Shown in pieces: positions 46,258 through 55,423 of a DNA stretch of 64,000 nt. The stretch spans positions 109,879-173,878 of the forward strand of contig QXWR01000005.1 of the NCBI GenBank assembly GCA_009911065.1, given 5' to 3'. The first letter of the stretch is position 1. Each line of letters begins with the position of its first letter. Below the pieces are notes generated by a model that searched no databases, was not told the DNA's origin, and saw only the letters and a list, made by a program, of their open reading frames with translations. A program made the translations under genes and the position numbers. The DNA is from Clostridiaceae bacterium. GTDB taxonomy: Bacteria; Bacillota; Clostridia; Lachnospirales; Lachnospiraceae.

Positions 46258-48629
46258 GAACGTCCTCCTAAAATCCTGACTGCCAGTTCCCCGTCTTTTA
46301 CATAAAGCATACAGTTTCCTCCCTTTTTCAGCTTTCCAAACAAAAGAAGTTCTGCCAAAAGCGGTTTGATTTTCCCTGCAATGACCCGGTCAATTTCCCT
46401 TGCCCCATACTCCTGTGTAATTCCTGCCTTTTTTACAAACTCTGCCGCCTCCTCTGACACATTTAAGTTTACCTTTCGCTTTTGAAGGCGCTTGGAAAGA
46501 TCCTCCAATTTTTTGGCGGTAATCTGTCCTGCCATCTCTTCATCCATTCCTCCAAAAAGCACAATTTTACTTAAACGATTCCGAAATTCCGGCTGAAACG
46601 TCTTTTTAACCGCCTCCTCAAGGGCATCCAGATTCATGGAATCCCGCCCAAATCCAATACGGCCCTTTCCGATCTCTCCTGCCCCTGCATTGGAAGTCAT
46701 AATTAAAATAATGTTGCGGAAATCTGCTTTTCTTCCCTGGTTGTCCGTCAAAGTGGCATAGTCCATCACCTGAAGCAGCACATTAAAAATATCCGAATGA
46801 GCTTTTTCAATCTCATCCAGCAATAGTACTCCATGTGGATGACGGCGAATCTCTTCGGTTAAAATTCCTCCCTCTTCATAGCCTACATATCCTGCCGGCG
46901 CCCCGATTAATTTGGCCACAGTATGCTTTTCCGCGTACTCACTCATGTCAAAGCGCATAAAATGGATTCCAAGTTCTGCTGCCAGAACCTTGGAAAGTTC
47001 GGTTTTTCCAACCCCAGTCGCCCCCACAAACAGAAAAGAGGCGATTGGTTTATTGTCCTCGTTCAGTCCTGCCCTGGAAAACTTCACTGCATTGGCTACC
47101 TGTTCCACCGCCTCGTCCTGACCAAAAATCTGTTCCTTCAAATGTTTTTCCAGCAAAGCAAGTTTCTCCATCTCGCCTTTTTCCACTGTCTGAACCGGAA
47201 TATTGCATATTTTTGCCAGCACCTGGTCAATCAAATCCTTGCCAACGGTCTGCCGCTTTTGTTCTAAGGGATGAAGTCTGCGGTATGCTCCTGCTTCATC
47301 CATCAAATCAATGGCTTTATCCGGAAGAAACCGTTCATTTATAAAACGGCTGCTTACCTCCACCGCATGTTCCAGCACCCCGGCTCCGTATTTTACCTGA
47401 TGAAATTTCTCATAACTGGGTTTGAGGCCATTTAAAATTTTTACAGTTTCTTCTCTGGACGGCTCTTTAATGTCCACATTCTGGAACCGCCGCACCAAGC
47501 TCCTGCATCCGGAAAAATGTTTCTTATACTCCTCATAAGTGGTAGCCCCGATAAAACGAATCTGTCCTGCTGCCAAATAAGGTTTCAAAAGGTTTGCCGC
47601 ATCCAGACTGGCCCCATTTACGGCTCCGGCTCCTACCAGGTTATGAATCTCATCCACATAGAGAATGGGCGTTTCCTCTCTGGAAAGTCCTTCCATAATT
47701 TCTTTAAACCGTTTTTCCAAGTCTCCCCGATACTGGGTTCCCGCCAAAAGCCCCCCTAAATCCAGAGAATAGATACGGGCTGTGGCAAGGGGCTTTGGCA
47801 CATCTCCCTTTGCCAGACGGCAAGCCAGTCCGTAAGCGATGGCTGTCTTTCCCACTCCCGGCTCTCCAATATGAAGGACATTGTTCTTATCTTTCCGGCA
47901 TAAAATCTGAATGGTCCGCTCAATCTCCTTTTCTCTTCCAATCAAGGGATTCATCCGTCTGCTGGTTTGATTCATATCTTCCACAAACCCCATCCACCGC
48001 TGATTATAAGAATTTCTTTTTGAAGCTTCTGATTTCGAATATGCTTTTTCTCCTCCATTTGCCCGGTTCTGCCAGTCCATAAATTCTTCTTCATATTCTT
48101 CTTCCAGCCAACGGTCTTCCTCCATAGAATCAGGATTTATTTTTCGGCTTTTTATCCCACCAGGATTTTTGGCCGGCCCTTCTTTCTCTCCTGGCTCTCG
48201 CTCCTCTGCAAGGCTCTCTCTGGACAGTTCTCCCATTAGTTCAAGCAAATCCACATTCTGAATCGAGAGAAAATATGCCCCGTAGCTGTCCTCCAGATTC
48301 AGTATTGCGTACAATAGATGGCTTACTCCCACTGACTTCCGGTTACTGGACATCGCCTGACCGGTTGCCAGATAAAGTACTTTTTCCGTGTCAATGGTCA
48401 TCCGAAGGTCGTCATCTTTGGCAGTCCCTGCCTGCTCCTGCAAAAAGTCAAGCAAATCCTGCCGCAGCTTTTCCACCTGTCCCCCGCCTGCCTCATACTC
48501 TCTGGCAAAATCCCTGTCAAAGGTGATTCCATACAGCAAATGTTCCGGCATAAAATAGCGGTGGTGCTTCTCCCTAACCAGCCTCACCGCCCGCTCCATC
48601 ACGTTCCGCATGTTTTTTGTAAATTCCAT
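46230..48629 (-). CDS. clpA: ClpA-type ATP-dependent protease ATPase subunit
   Basis: A 799-residue AAA+ unfoldase with two ATPase domains, which feeds substrates to ClpP. The N-terminal Clp_N domain covers residues 1-135. A charged linker (about 135-215) rich in Glu, Lys and Arg is longer than in E. coli ClpA. D1 has Walker A GEPGVGKT near 255-262 and Walker B ILYVDEIHNLVGAG. D2 has GATGVGKTELSK and VLLLDEIEKAH, then GRIGFGRD, a good ClpP-binding IGF loop. The adjacent clpS gene supports ClpA over ClpC. The gene starts 71 nt after clpS; recU overlaps its end. Confidence 0.94.
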   Translation of the reverse strand: MEFTKNMRNVMERAVRLVREKHHRYFMPEHLLYGITFDRDFAREYEAGGGQVEKLRQDLLDFLQEQAGTAKDDDLRMTIDTEKVLYLATGQAMSSNRKSVGVSHLLYAILNLEDSYGAYFLSIQNVDLLELMGELSRESLAEEREPGEKEGPAKNPGGIKSRKINPDSMEEDRWLEEEYEEEFMDWQNRANGGEKAYSKSEASKRNSYNQRWMGFVEDMNQTSRRMNPLIGREKEIERTIQILCRKDKNNVLHIGEPGVGKTAIAYGLACRLAKGDVPKPLATARIYSLDLGGLLAGTQYRGDLEKRFKEIMEGLSREETPILYVDEIHNLVGAGAVNGASLDAANLLKPYLAAGQIRFIGATTYEEYKKHFSGCRSLVRRFQNVDIKEPSREETVKILNGLKPSYEKFHQVKYGAGVLEHAVEVSSRFINERFLPDKAIDLMDEAGAYRRLHPLEQKRQTVGKDLIDQVLAKICNIPVQTVEKGEMEKLALLEKHLKEQIFGQDEAVEQVANAVKFSRAGLNEDNKPIASFLFVGATGVGKTELSKVLAAELGIHFMRFDMSEYAEKHTVAKLIGAPAGYVGYEEGGILTEEIRRHPHGVLLLDEIEKAHSDIFNVLLQVMDYATLTDNQGRKADFRNIILIMTSNAGAGEIGKGRIGFGRDSMNLDALEEAVKKTFQPEFRNRLSKIVLFGGMDEEMAGQITAKKLEDLSKRLQKRKVNLNVSEEAAEFVKKAGITQEYGAREIDRVIAGKIKPLLAELLLFGKLKKGGNCMLYVKDGELAVRILGGRSWAPGKAEG

Positions 48630-48700
48630 TTTGTCATCCTGTCCTTTTTTTCTTAATCCCTGAGATTAGGCAATATACACCTGCTTTTGCCGCCTTTTCT

Positions 48701-49003
48701 TTACGGCAGACAGACTGCCTCCACTTTTAAGGGATACTTTTCCTCTCTTGCCCGCCAAACTGCCTCTGCTGCTTTTGTCTCTGCAATATCTTTTGGATAA
48801 ACTCCCGCCACAGCGCTGCTGCCTGTATGAATGCTCATCATCAGCGCAATAGCCGCCTCTTCCTCCTTATCAAAGATCTGAATCAACAAATCTACCACAA
48901 AATCCATTGGAGTAAAATCATCATTATAAATCAGAACCTGATACTGCCGGGGAAGCTTTGTCTTACTTTTCGCCTGATCTTTTATACTGTCTTTTACTGC
49001 CAT
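48701..49003 (-). CDS. clpS: ClpS adaptor protein
   Basis: A 100-residue adaptor that binds N-degron substrates and delivers them to ClpA. The core YQVLIYNDDFTPMDFVVDLL holds the Asn-Asp pair of the N-degron pocket, and MMSIHTGSSAVAGVYPKDIAETKAAEA matches the family. The N-terminal ~18 residues are a Lys-rich tail, as in other ClpS. The ATG at 49003 follows GGAGG; the frame stays open to 49069 but would overlap the lipoprotein gene. ClpS next to ClpA is common in Gram-negatives and present in some Clostridia. Confidence 0.93.
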   Translation of the reverse strand: MAVKDSIKDQAKSKTKLPRQYQVLIYNDDFTPMDFVVDLLIQIFDKEEEAAIALMMSIHTGSSAVAGVYPKDIAETKAAEAVWRAREEKYPLKVEAVCLP

Positions 49004-49028
49004 TTTGTCACCATCCTCCACTACTGAT

Positions 49029-49736
49029 TCAGCTGCCAATCCGCTCCATCTGGAAAAATACGCCTTCATGATAAACCCACAAATGGTCTGAGTCTATGAC
49101 ATAAAAATATTTTCCAAATCCTTCATTCATCTCCGAGAGATTTCCTTCTGTAATAATTTTCCTTTCTTCTGCCCATCCAGAAAGGTCTGCCTGAAAATCT
49201 TCTTGTACCGTTTGAACCGAACAGTCGCGAAACTCATAACCAAAATTCTCTGTCTCTTCCACCGTACCATTTCTGGAAAAGCTGTCTGCTCCATAAGTAA
49301 TGGAATCCTTCAGATAATTCTGAATCTCCTCTTTGGACAGAACAGACACTTTGCACGCCTGATAATCTTTTCCCTTCCAGGTTCCGTAAAAAGATGTCCG
49401 ATCAAATTCTGACTCGGACGGTTCGGATTTTCCCTGGGATTGTGATTCTGTTTTTGAGTCGGATTCGGATGTTGTTTTCATTTCTGAATTTGTTTGTGAT
49501 TCGATTTTTGTTTCGGACTTTGTTTCTAATTCTAACTTTGTTTCTGATTCTGACTTTGAATCTGTTTCTGGTTTTGCTTCTGTTTCAGATTGTGACTTTA
49601 AGGACTGGCCTTCTCCCTGCCCTGCCTCCTGTGCTGCATAAATTTCCTGATTTTCCTTTCCCTGTTCCTGATTACCGCAGCCAGCAAGCGTCAAAACCCC
49701 GACTCCACATAATACTGCAAAAAAATAACGTTTCAT
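49029..49736 (-). CDS. Hypothetical lipoprotein with Ser/Glu/Thr/Lys-rich linker
   Basis: A 235-residue predicted lipoprotein: the signal MKRYFFAVLCGVGVLTLAGC precedes a long low-complexity linker (about residues 40-115) made of near repeats of SET, SES and SQ with Lys. The DNA below it is a run of degenerate GATTCTG/GTTTCTG units (about 49420-49600 on the plus strand). The C-terminal domain (about 120-235) starts FYGTWKGKDYQACKVS and ends VIDSDHLWVYHEGVFFQMERI, and looks like a small folded beta domain of lipocalin-like character, a guess only. Start follows GGAAGGAG. It ends 26 nt before clpS. Function is unknown. The linker may be prone to length variation between strains. Confidence 0.78.
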   Translation of the reverse strand: MKRYFFAVLCGVGVLTLAGCGNQEQGKENQEIYAAQEAGQGEGQSLKSQSETEAKPETDSKSESETKLELETKSETKIESQTNSEMKTTSESDSKTESQSQGKSEPSESEFDRTSFYGTWKGKDYQACKVSVLSKEEIQNYLKDSITYGADSFSRNGTVEETENFGYEFRDCSVQTVQEDFQADLSGWAEERKIITEGNLSEMNEGFGKYFYVIDSDHLWVYHEGVFFQMERIGS

Positions 49737-49867
49737 TAAAAAACTCCTTCCAACCTGCTTCCTAAACTTCCTGAAAATGATTATAGCACGATTTTCTCTA
49801 TTATCCAATAACATGGATGGTTTTTGTATGAATTTTTACAAAAGCTATGAAAATTCCCAATAAACAC

Positions 49868-49900
49868 GAAAAGACCCCAAGATTTAAAATTCTTGGAGTC
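49868..49900 (-). terminator. Intrinsic terminator of the RND efflux operon
   Basis: GACTCCAAGA pairs with TCTTGGGGTC on the minus strand (49900-49891 with 49882-49873) with one mismatch and four T after it. It lies 12 bp past the last TolC-like stop. Confidence 0.7.
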
Positions 49901-49911
49901 CTGGTATCCTG

Positions 49912-51012
49912 TTATTGTCCTTTCATCGCCCACTGATAATCTTTTATTGCCTGCTGAAGATTCATCGCCGCATTCTCTTTGTCTGCCAGAGCTTGCCGGT
50001 AATCTGCCTCTCCCTGCAAATATTCATTCCGGCTTAACATTCCTGCCTGCTGCCGCAGCTGCAAAGAGGAAAAGGAGATCTTGGCGCTTTCAAATCCATC
50101 CAAAGCTGCCTGATAGTTTAACCTTGATGCCTGAAGCTGCTGATAAGTTGCAAGAAAATCTACCTCTGCATTTCCCACGGCCTCTTCTTCCTTCTCGGAT
50201 TTTTGACGAATCTCTTCTGTAACACTTGCCCGTGAATGACGTACATTCTGTACAGAACGGTTATTGTTAATTGCAATCTCCTTATCCTGGTCATAATTTA
50301 CCTGGTCCACCCAGGCTAAATCCGGCTCTGGAACCGTCCCAATCACTACGTCTTCTCTGTCCTCCAACCCTAACATGGACAGCAGCCGGAAACGAAGCTG
50401 GCCTGCCTCCTGCCGGTATGAGGCCAGAAGGCTGCGCTCTGTCTCAAGCTGATCTGACGCTTCCATCACCTCCATGGCTGTGGCAGCTCCGGAAGAATTT
50501 TTTTTCACAGCAGCTTCATAGGCAGCTTCTTTCGCCTCAACCCTCTTTTCCTGAGCCGCTTCATTTAAAACAATCTGGTTATAAGAGTTCATCACCGTCT
50601 CGGCAGTTATCACATAAGAATCTGTGGTCTGTTCCAATGACAAGGTCCGGCTTCTCTTCTCCATATTTTTCAAAAGCCTGGAAAACTGCGTGGCCTGACT
50701 GCCGAGAATGGAGGCATTCATCCGGTAAGACATCTCATCTTCCGTGTCTTCATATTTATCTGCCAAAAACTTCATGTATTCCTGTTCCTGCCTCATCTCT
50801 TCCATCAAATCCTGATAATTTTTCTTGCTGGTCTCGTAGCTGTCTGTGGCCTTTTGCAACCCTAAGTTTCCCTCTAACAGAAGCTGCCTTAAATTATCAT
50901 ACTCCACCTGAATGGTTTCTTCCCCATAAGCTGGAAACGATGTGGTTCCCACAGCTGCTGCCAGAAAAAAGATTGCCGCCGCTTTGGCTGTCATGGTTTT
51001 TCCTGTTTTCAT
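49912..51012 (-). CDS. TolC-family outer membrane factor-like protein (second copy)
   Basis: A 366-residue exported protein of the TolC/outer membrane efflux factor family. A signal peptide (AKAAAIFFLAAAVGTTSFPAYG) leads into mostly heptad-like helices: the coiled-coil pattern of alternating Ala, Leu, Gln and Glu is clear from about residue 30 to 360. The family repeat appears in SGAATAMEVMEASDQLETERSLLASYRQEAGQLRFRLLSMLGL, with a second, related half (GMLSRNEYLQGEADYRQALADKENAAMNLQQAIKDYQWAM). It is the last gene of an adaptor-RND-TolC-TolC operon, 14 nt after its sister. How it is placed in a monoderm envelope is unclear. Confidence 0.83.
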   Translation of the reverse strand: MKTGKTMTAKAAAIFFLAAAVGTTSFPAYGEETIQVEYDNLRQLLLEGNLGLQKATDSYETSKKNYQDLMEEMRQEQEYMKFLADKYEDTEDEMSYRMNASILGSQATQFSRLLKNMEKRSRTLSLEQTTDSYVITAETVMNSYNQIVLNEAAQEKRVEAKEAAYEAAVKKNSSGAATAMEVMEASDQLETERSLLASYRQEAGQLRFRLLSMLGLEDREDVVIGTVPEPDLAWVDQVNYDQDKEIAINNNRSVQNVRHSRASVTEEIRQKSEKEEEAVGNAEVDFLATYQQLQASRLNYQAALDGFESAKISFSSLQLRQQAGMLSRNEYLQGEADYRQALADKENAAMNLQQAIKDYQWAMKGQ

Positions 51013-51026
51013 AAAAACCTCCCTGT

Positions 51027-52202
51027 CTATGAAGTCTCAGCCAGACCATCCACTGCCCACTGATAGTTTACCATGGCTTTTAAAAGAGCTGCCTTCTGAG
51101 TCCGCGTAGCCACCTGGGCTGTCTCATAAGAGGACTGTTCCGACTGAAAGGCATTGGGAGTGATGATTCCTGCATCCAGCTTCCGTCTGGCTGAATCCAT
51201 GGAAGTCTTTGCCATCTCAAAAGCCTGCAGGGCCTGTTCATAATTGGACCGGGCCAGAATCATGGTGGAATAGCTGTCTTTTACATGAACTGCAATGGAC
51301 TCTCTCTGATTTTTCCTTGTCTGTTCCAAGGTGTTTTTCACCTTATCGGTACGGGCATTGGCAAGACGTTTTTGAGTTAATCTCAAATCATAATTGTTCT
51401 CCCATGCTTTCTGAATGTCTTCCTCTACGTTGATTGCTTCCATCCACTGAAAATCCGGTTCCGGCAGTTCCCCCATCTCCACATTGGACCCATATTGCCA
51501 TCCAAGCATCAGACACAGGCTGTCTTTGGTCTTTGTTAAGTTGCTCTCCGCCGTAAGAAGGGAAGCTTCCGCGGAAGAAATGGCTTCCCGTGCTGTGAGA
51601 ACCTTTGCCTGAGTGGACATTCCGGCTCCAAGACGATTCTCCTCCGATTGGTAATCCTTTTCCGCTTGCTGCTTTCTCTGCCTTAGACTGTCCAAACTGT
51701 AATACTGGCTCCAATAATCAATCATCATTCCCTGAGCCTGCTTTACCAGATTCGCCTCTGCCTGATCGTATCCGATCTTTACGGTCTCACTGTCCTCTGT
51801 ACTCTCGTCTCCCTGCTCCATCAGCTGTTCTGCCTGCAAACGGCTGTTTAACACAGAAGCCATCCTGCTTCCGTAATCGCTGTCATCGGAACTTGGATAC
51901 TGAATGCTGTTATAAATATCGTTTGCTGTATTGTAGTAATCCTCTGCCACATCATTCCGGTCTTTATCTTTCTGATCCTGGAAATCGATTGCATTTTGCA
52001 GCACCGTGTTATTGTATTCATGGACCAAATCAGCAATCTCTTCAAATTCCAGCCGGTCATCCCGCAAAGCTGCCCACTTTTCCGCTGAATAGGCAAACTC
52101 CGGACTCTGCTGCGCCATCGCCGGAAAGGGTAATAAACTAATCCCTACTCCTATGGCAGCACACCGAATCCCTCTTCTTCCCCATGTCCAGTATCCGTCC
52201 AT
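51027..52202 (-). CDS. TolC-family outer membrane factor-like protein (first copy)
   Basis: A 391-residue exported TolC-like protein, with signal peptide GIRCAAIGVGISLLPFPAMAQQ and long amphipathic helices. The duplicated OMF halves are visible: RLGAGMSTQAKVLTAREAISSAEASLLTAESNL and KLDAGIITPNAFQSEQSSYETAQVATRTQ. The final AMVNYQWAVDG matches the ending of the second TolC-like protein. The two share architecture but are diverged, so they may form a mixed channel or a cell-wall-spanning conduit. It is 199 bp after the RND gene. RBS AAAGGATG precedes the ATG. Confidence 0.83.
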   Translation of the reverse strand: MDGYWTWGRRGIRCAAIGVGISLLPFPAMAQQSPEFAYSAEKWAALRDDRLEFEEIADLVHEYNNTVLQNAIDFQDQKDKDRNDVAEDYYNTANDIYNSIQYPSSDDSDYGSRMASVLNSRLQAEQLMEQGDESTEDSETVKIGYDQAEANLVKQAQGMMIDYWSQYYSLDSLRQRKQQAEKDYQSEENRLGAGMSTQAKVLTAREAISSAEASLLTAESNLTKTKDSLCLMLGWQYGSNVEMGELPEPDFQWMEAINVEEDIQKAWENNYDLRLTQKRLANARTDKVKNTLEQTRKNQRESIAVHVKDSYSTMILARSNYEQALQAFEMAKTSMDSARRKLDAGIITPNAFQSEQSSYETAQVATRTQKAALLKAMVNYQWAVDGLAETS

Positions 52203-52401
52203 CCTCTACTCATCCTTTCTTTATACACGCTGTTCTTTTTGCTGGTTTTGGCCCGCTTATCGTGCCATTGGATTCCAACCGTATGAATCATACTAATACA
52301 CTTATGGTTTATGATAATACAATTTTCTCCTTCCTGCAAGAACAAATCTGTGAAAAATCCTTTCAATATTATGAAGAGGTTACAAATTCAGATCTTCTTT
52401 T

Positions 52402-55400
52402 TTAAAGATCCAACTCTATCCTCTGCTTTTTTCCATTGAGCAAAGCATAATACACTGGCAGCAGAAACAGGGCTACAAAAACTCCGGCAGTCAGCCCTCC
52501 AATATTTACCACTGCAAGTCCCTGAGTAGTGGAACCGCTGCTGCCGATGGCCAAGGCCATGGGAATCATGGACAGAATCGTTGTCAGGCTGGTCATCAAT
52601 ATGGGGCGAAGCCGGGTGGCTCCTGCTTCAATCAATGCTTCCTGTAAAGGCATGGACATGCGGTTTTGATTTACAGTATCCACATAAAGGATTCCATTAT
52701 TGACCACGGTACCTACCAGAATCAAAAATCCCAGTATGGATGTCATGCTGATGGTCACTCCTGTCATCTTTAACAGTCCAAAAGAACCTACCAAACTAAA
52801 GGGAATTGTTGTCATAACCATAAAGGAAAACTTTGGAGATTCAAACTGGGCTGACATGACCACAAACACCAAAAACACAGCGATGGCAATGGCCTGATAC
52901 AACCCGGAAAACTCTTCCTGCATCATCCGGTTTCTGGAATTTACTCCCCTGGTTATGGTTCCGGTCAGGTTTGGATTGATTACCTCTGCGTCCAAAAGAG
53001 TCTGAACATTTCCCCGGATATAATCTGCTGTGATCGTCACCTGGTATGCCTTATCGGATTTGCGGATGGAGGCTGGACTATCCCTGAAATAAATCTCTGC
53101 CACATCACTTAAAGCCACATAACCGCCGGACGGTTTTGACAAAATCATCTGCTCCACCTGCGGCACCGTCCGATATTGTTCTTCCGGATATTCTGCCTGA
53201 ACCCGAATCTCGTGGCCATCTTCTTCCAAAGTGGCGATCTCCTGTCCGTCCAGATACTGACTTACCATAGAGCCAATCCCGGAAGCGGTCAGTCCCTCTG
53301 CTGCAGCAGCCACCGGGTCCACCCGGATTGCCACCACTGGCGCCGTATTTTCAATGCTGGAATGGACATTCATCACATCATCCCGCTGGGTAAGCTCCTT
53401 TACGATCTGATTGGAAAGCTCCTGAAGCTCTGTGTACTGAGTCCCCTGTAAAATCACCTCATATCCCCGGCTCTGCCCCATAAAGCTCATGGTGCGGTTG
53501 GCCTCAATTTCAATGGTGCAGTTATCAATGTCTACCATCTCATTTTCCCATAAGGCAACAATCTCCTCTGTATCCATTTTCCGGTCGTCTTTTAAATAGG
53601 CAGTAATGGAACCGCTGTCATTGTTAAAACGAAGCATGTAAGATTCCACATCCTCATGTCCCGCCACAATCGCCTCTGCCCTTTCTAACATTTCGTTGGC
53701 CTGATCACTTAGCAATCCAGGACGGGTCTCAATGGTAACGGAAATGGTTCCCGTATCGTCTGCAGTCATCAGCTCGGTTTCCATTCCTCTGGCTAACACC
53801 ACGGTGCTAATCAGCATGAGCACAGAAAATCCCATGGCCAGAACTTTATGTCTTAAAAGAAAAGGCATTACGCTTCGGTACAGGCTTTGAAGATGCACGA
53901 CTGGTCCGGACATCGGCGCCCGCTCCCGCTCTTTTGGCTTATACAGCATATAGGTCAAAGGTACCACTGACATGGCTGACAAAAGGGAGGCACACATGCA
54001 ATACACGATGGTATATCCCATGGAACCAAACATTTGTCCAGTCATTCCTTTTAAAAACACAAGAGGAATAAATACCACACAAGTGGTAATCGTAGAACCA
54101 ATAATGGATTGAATCACAAGATTGGTTCCCTCCAGAGCTGATTTGGCATATCCCAATACTCCTTTATCCTGTGCTGTGTCCATGGCCCGAAAGCAGCTTT
54201 CCAGCACTACAATGGAGTTATCCACCATCATGCCCACTCCCAGCACCAGACCGCTCATGGTAATTACATTGAGGGAAAAGCCCATTTGCGTCATTACAAT
54301 TAAAGACAGTAAAATCGAGGTGGGAATGGAACTTCCCACAATCAGAGACGCCTTAAAGTCTCCAAAAAATACAAATATAATTCCCATGGAAATCAGCACG
54401 GCCAAAACCATGGTAAACGCCACATCCTGTAAAGATTCCAAAATCGAATCTGCCTCATCATTTACTACCCGAATGGAAAGATCTTCGTCACTGGACTCCA
54501 ATGCAGCGATAGCTTCCTTTACTTCCTCCGAGAGAGCCATGGCTGTGCTGCTTTGCTGTTTTGTCAAAGATAAAGAGATGGTTTCCTGACCATTGTACCG
54601 GGAAACCCCTCCTCTTTGCTGTTCGGTATAATACACCTGTGCAATATCTTCCAGATAGACGATTTTTCCGCCGGATGTGGTAATCGGCACCCGCAAAAGG
54701 TCATCCAAAGTGTCATTTTCGCTCATCGTAGATACGGAAAGTTCCAGATTTCCTGCCACAGCGCTTCCAGATGGATAAGCTACATTGGCGCCGTTCATGG
54801 CTGACACAATCTGACTCATTGTCACCTGATATTGTTCCATCTGATCTGCCATCAGTTCCACTTTTATGTACTCAGAGGAACCACCCATGGAAGACACTTC
54901 TGCCACTGTAGTCAACCGTTCAAACTCTGGCACAACTACCTGGTCTACATAATCATATAAGTCCTTTTGTGATTTATGGGAAATAGACAGACTGATGCTG
55001 GCGCTGGCATTGCTGCTCATCCGCATAACCGAAGGTTCCACGTCTTCTGGAAGTCCCCGCATCCGGTCCAGTCCCTGCTTTAAATTTTCATATGCCTCAT
55101 CCATATCTGTGCCGTAATCGTATTCCAGCATGACAGACGTCCGGCCTTCACTGGTATTGGAAGTCATGCTTTTCACTCCCTCCAAAGTACTGACCTGATC
55201 TTCAATTGGCTGAGTCACCAGTTCGTCCATGTCTTCCGGACCTGCTCCCGAATAACTGGCCATAACAATCATCATAGGCTGATCGGTATCCGGCATCTGC
55301 TCTAAGTCTGCGCTGAATACGGAAGAAATGCCAAATACAATCAAACAAAGAAGAGCCATAAATACAGTAACCGGACGTTTTAATACAAACTTTGTAATTC

Positions 55401-55404
55401 CCAT
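52402..55404 (-). CDS. RND-family efflux pump permease
   Basis: A 1000-residue inner-membrane RND transporter (HAE-type fold, AcrB-like). It starts MGITKFVLKRPVTVFMALLCLIVFGISSVF, then has two large extracytoplasmic loops (about 30-330 and 540-830) and twelve predicted membrane helices. The proton-relay helix reads GVGMMVDNSIVVLE, so the AcrB Asp-Asp pair is Asp-Asn, common in Gram-positive homologues. A second half motif, SILGFLILVGTVVNNGILYVD, is also present. Export of drugs, lipids or other amphiphiles is driven by protons. It lies 19 nt after the adaptor gene and is followed by two TolC-like genes. Substrate is unknown. Confidence 0.92.
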   Translation of the reverse strand: MGITKFVLKRPVTVFMALLCLIVFGISSVFSADLEQMPDTDQPMMIVMASYSGAGPEDMDELVTQPIEDQVSTLEGVKSMTSNTSEGRTSVMLEYDYGTDMDEAYENLKQGLDRMRGLPEDVEPSVMRMSSNASASISLSISHKSQKDLYDYVDQVVVPEFERLTTVAEVSSMGGSSEYIKVELMADQMEQYQVTMSQIVSAMNGANVAYPSGSAVAGNLELSVSTMSENDTLDDLLRVPITTSGGKIVYLEDIAQVYYTEQQRGGVSRYNGQETISLSLTKQQSSTAMALSEEVKEAIAALESSDEDLSIRVVNDEADSILESLQDVAFTMVLAVLISMGIIFVFFGDFKASLIVGSSIPTSILLSLIVMTQMGFSLNVITMSGLVLGVGMMVDNSIVVLESCFRAMDTAQDKGVLGYAKSALEGTNLVIQSIIGSTITTCVVFIPLVFLKGMTGQMFGSMGYTIVYCMCASLLSAMSVVPLTYMLYKPKERERAPMSGPVVHLQSLYRSVMPFLLRHKVLAMGFSVLMLISTVVLARGMETELMTADDTGTISVTIETRPGLLSDQANEMLERAEAIVAGHEDVESYMLRFNNDSGSITAYLKDDRKMDTEEIVALWENEMVDIDNCTIEIEANRTMSFMGQSRGYEVILQGTQYTELQELSNQIVKELTQRDDVMNVHSSIENTAPVVAIRVDPVAAAAEGLTASGIGSMVSQYLDGQEIATLEEDGHEIRVQAEYPEEQYRTVPQVEQMILSKPSGGYVALSDVAEIYFRDSPASIRKSDKAYQVTITADYIRGNVQTLLDAEVINPNLTGTITRGVNSRNRMMQEEFSGLYQAIAIAVFLVFVVMSAQFESPKFSFMVMTTIPFSLVGSFGLLKMTGVTISMTSILGFLILVGTVVNNGILYVDTVNQNRMSMPLQEALIEAGATRLRPILMTSLTTILSMIPMALAIGSSGSTTQGLAVVNIGGLTAGVFVALFLLPVYYALLNGKKQRIELDL

Positions 55405-55423
55405 TGATTCTGCCTCCTTCCGC

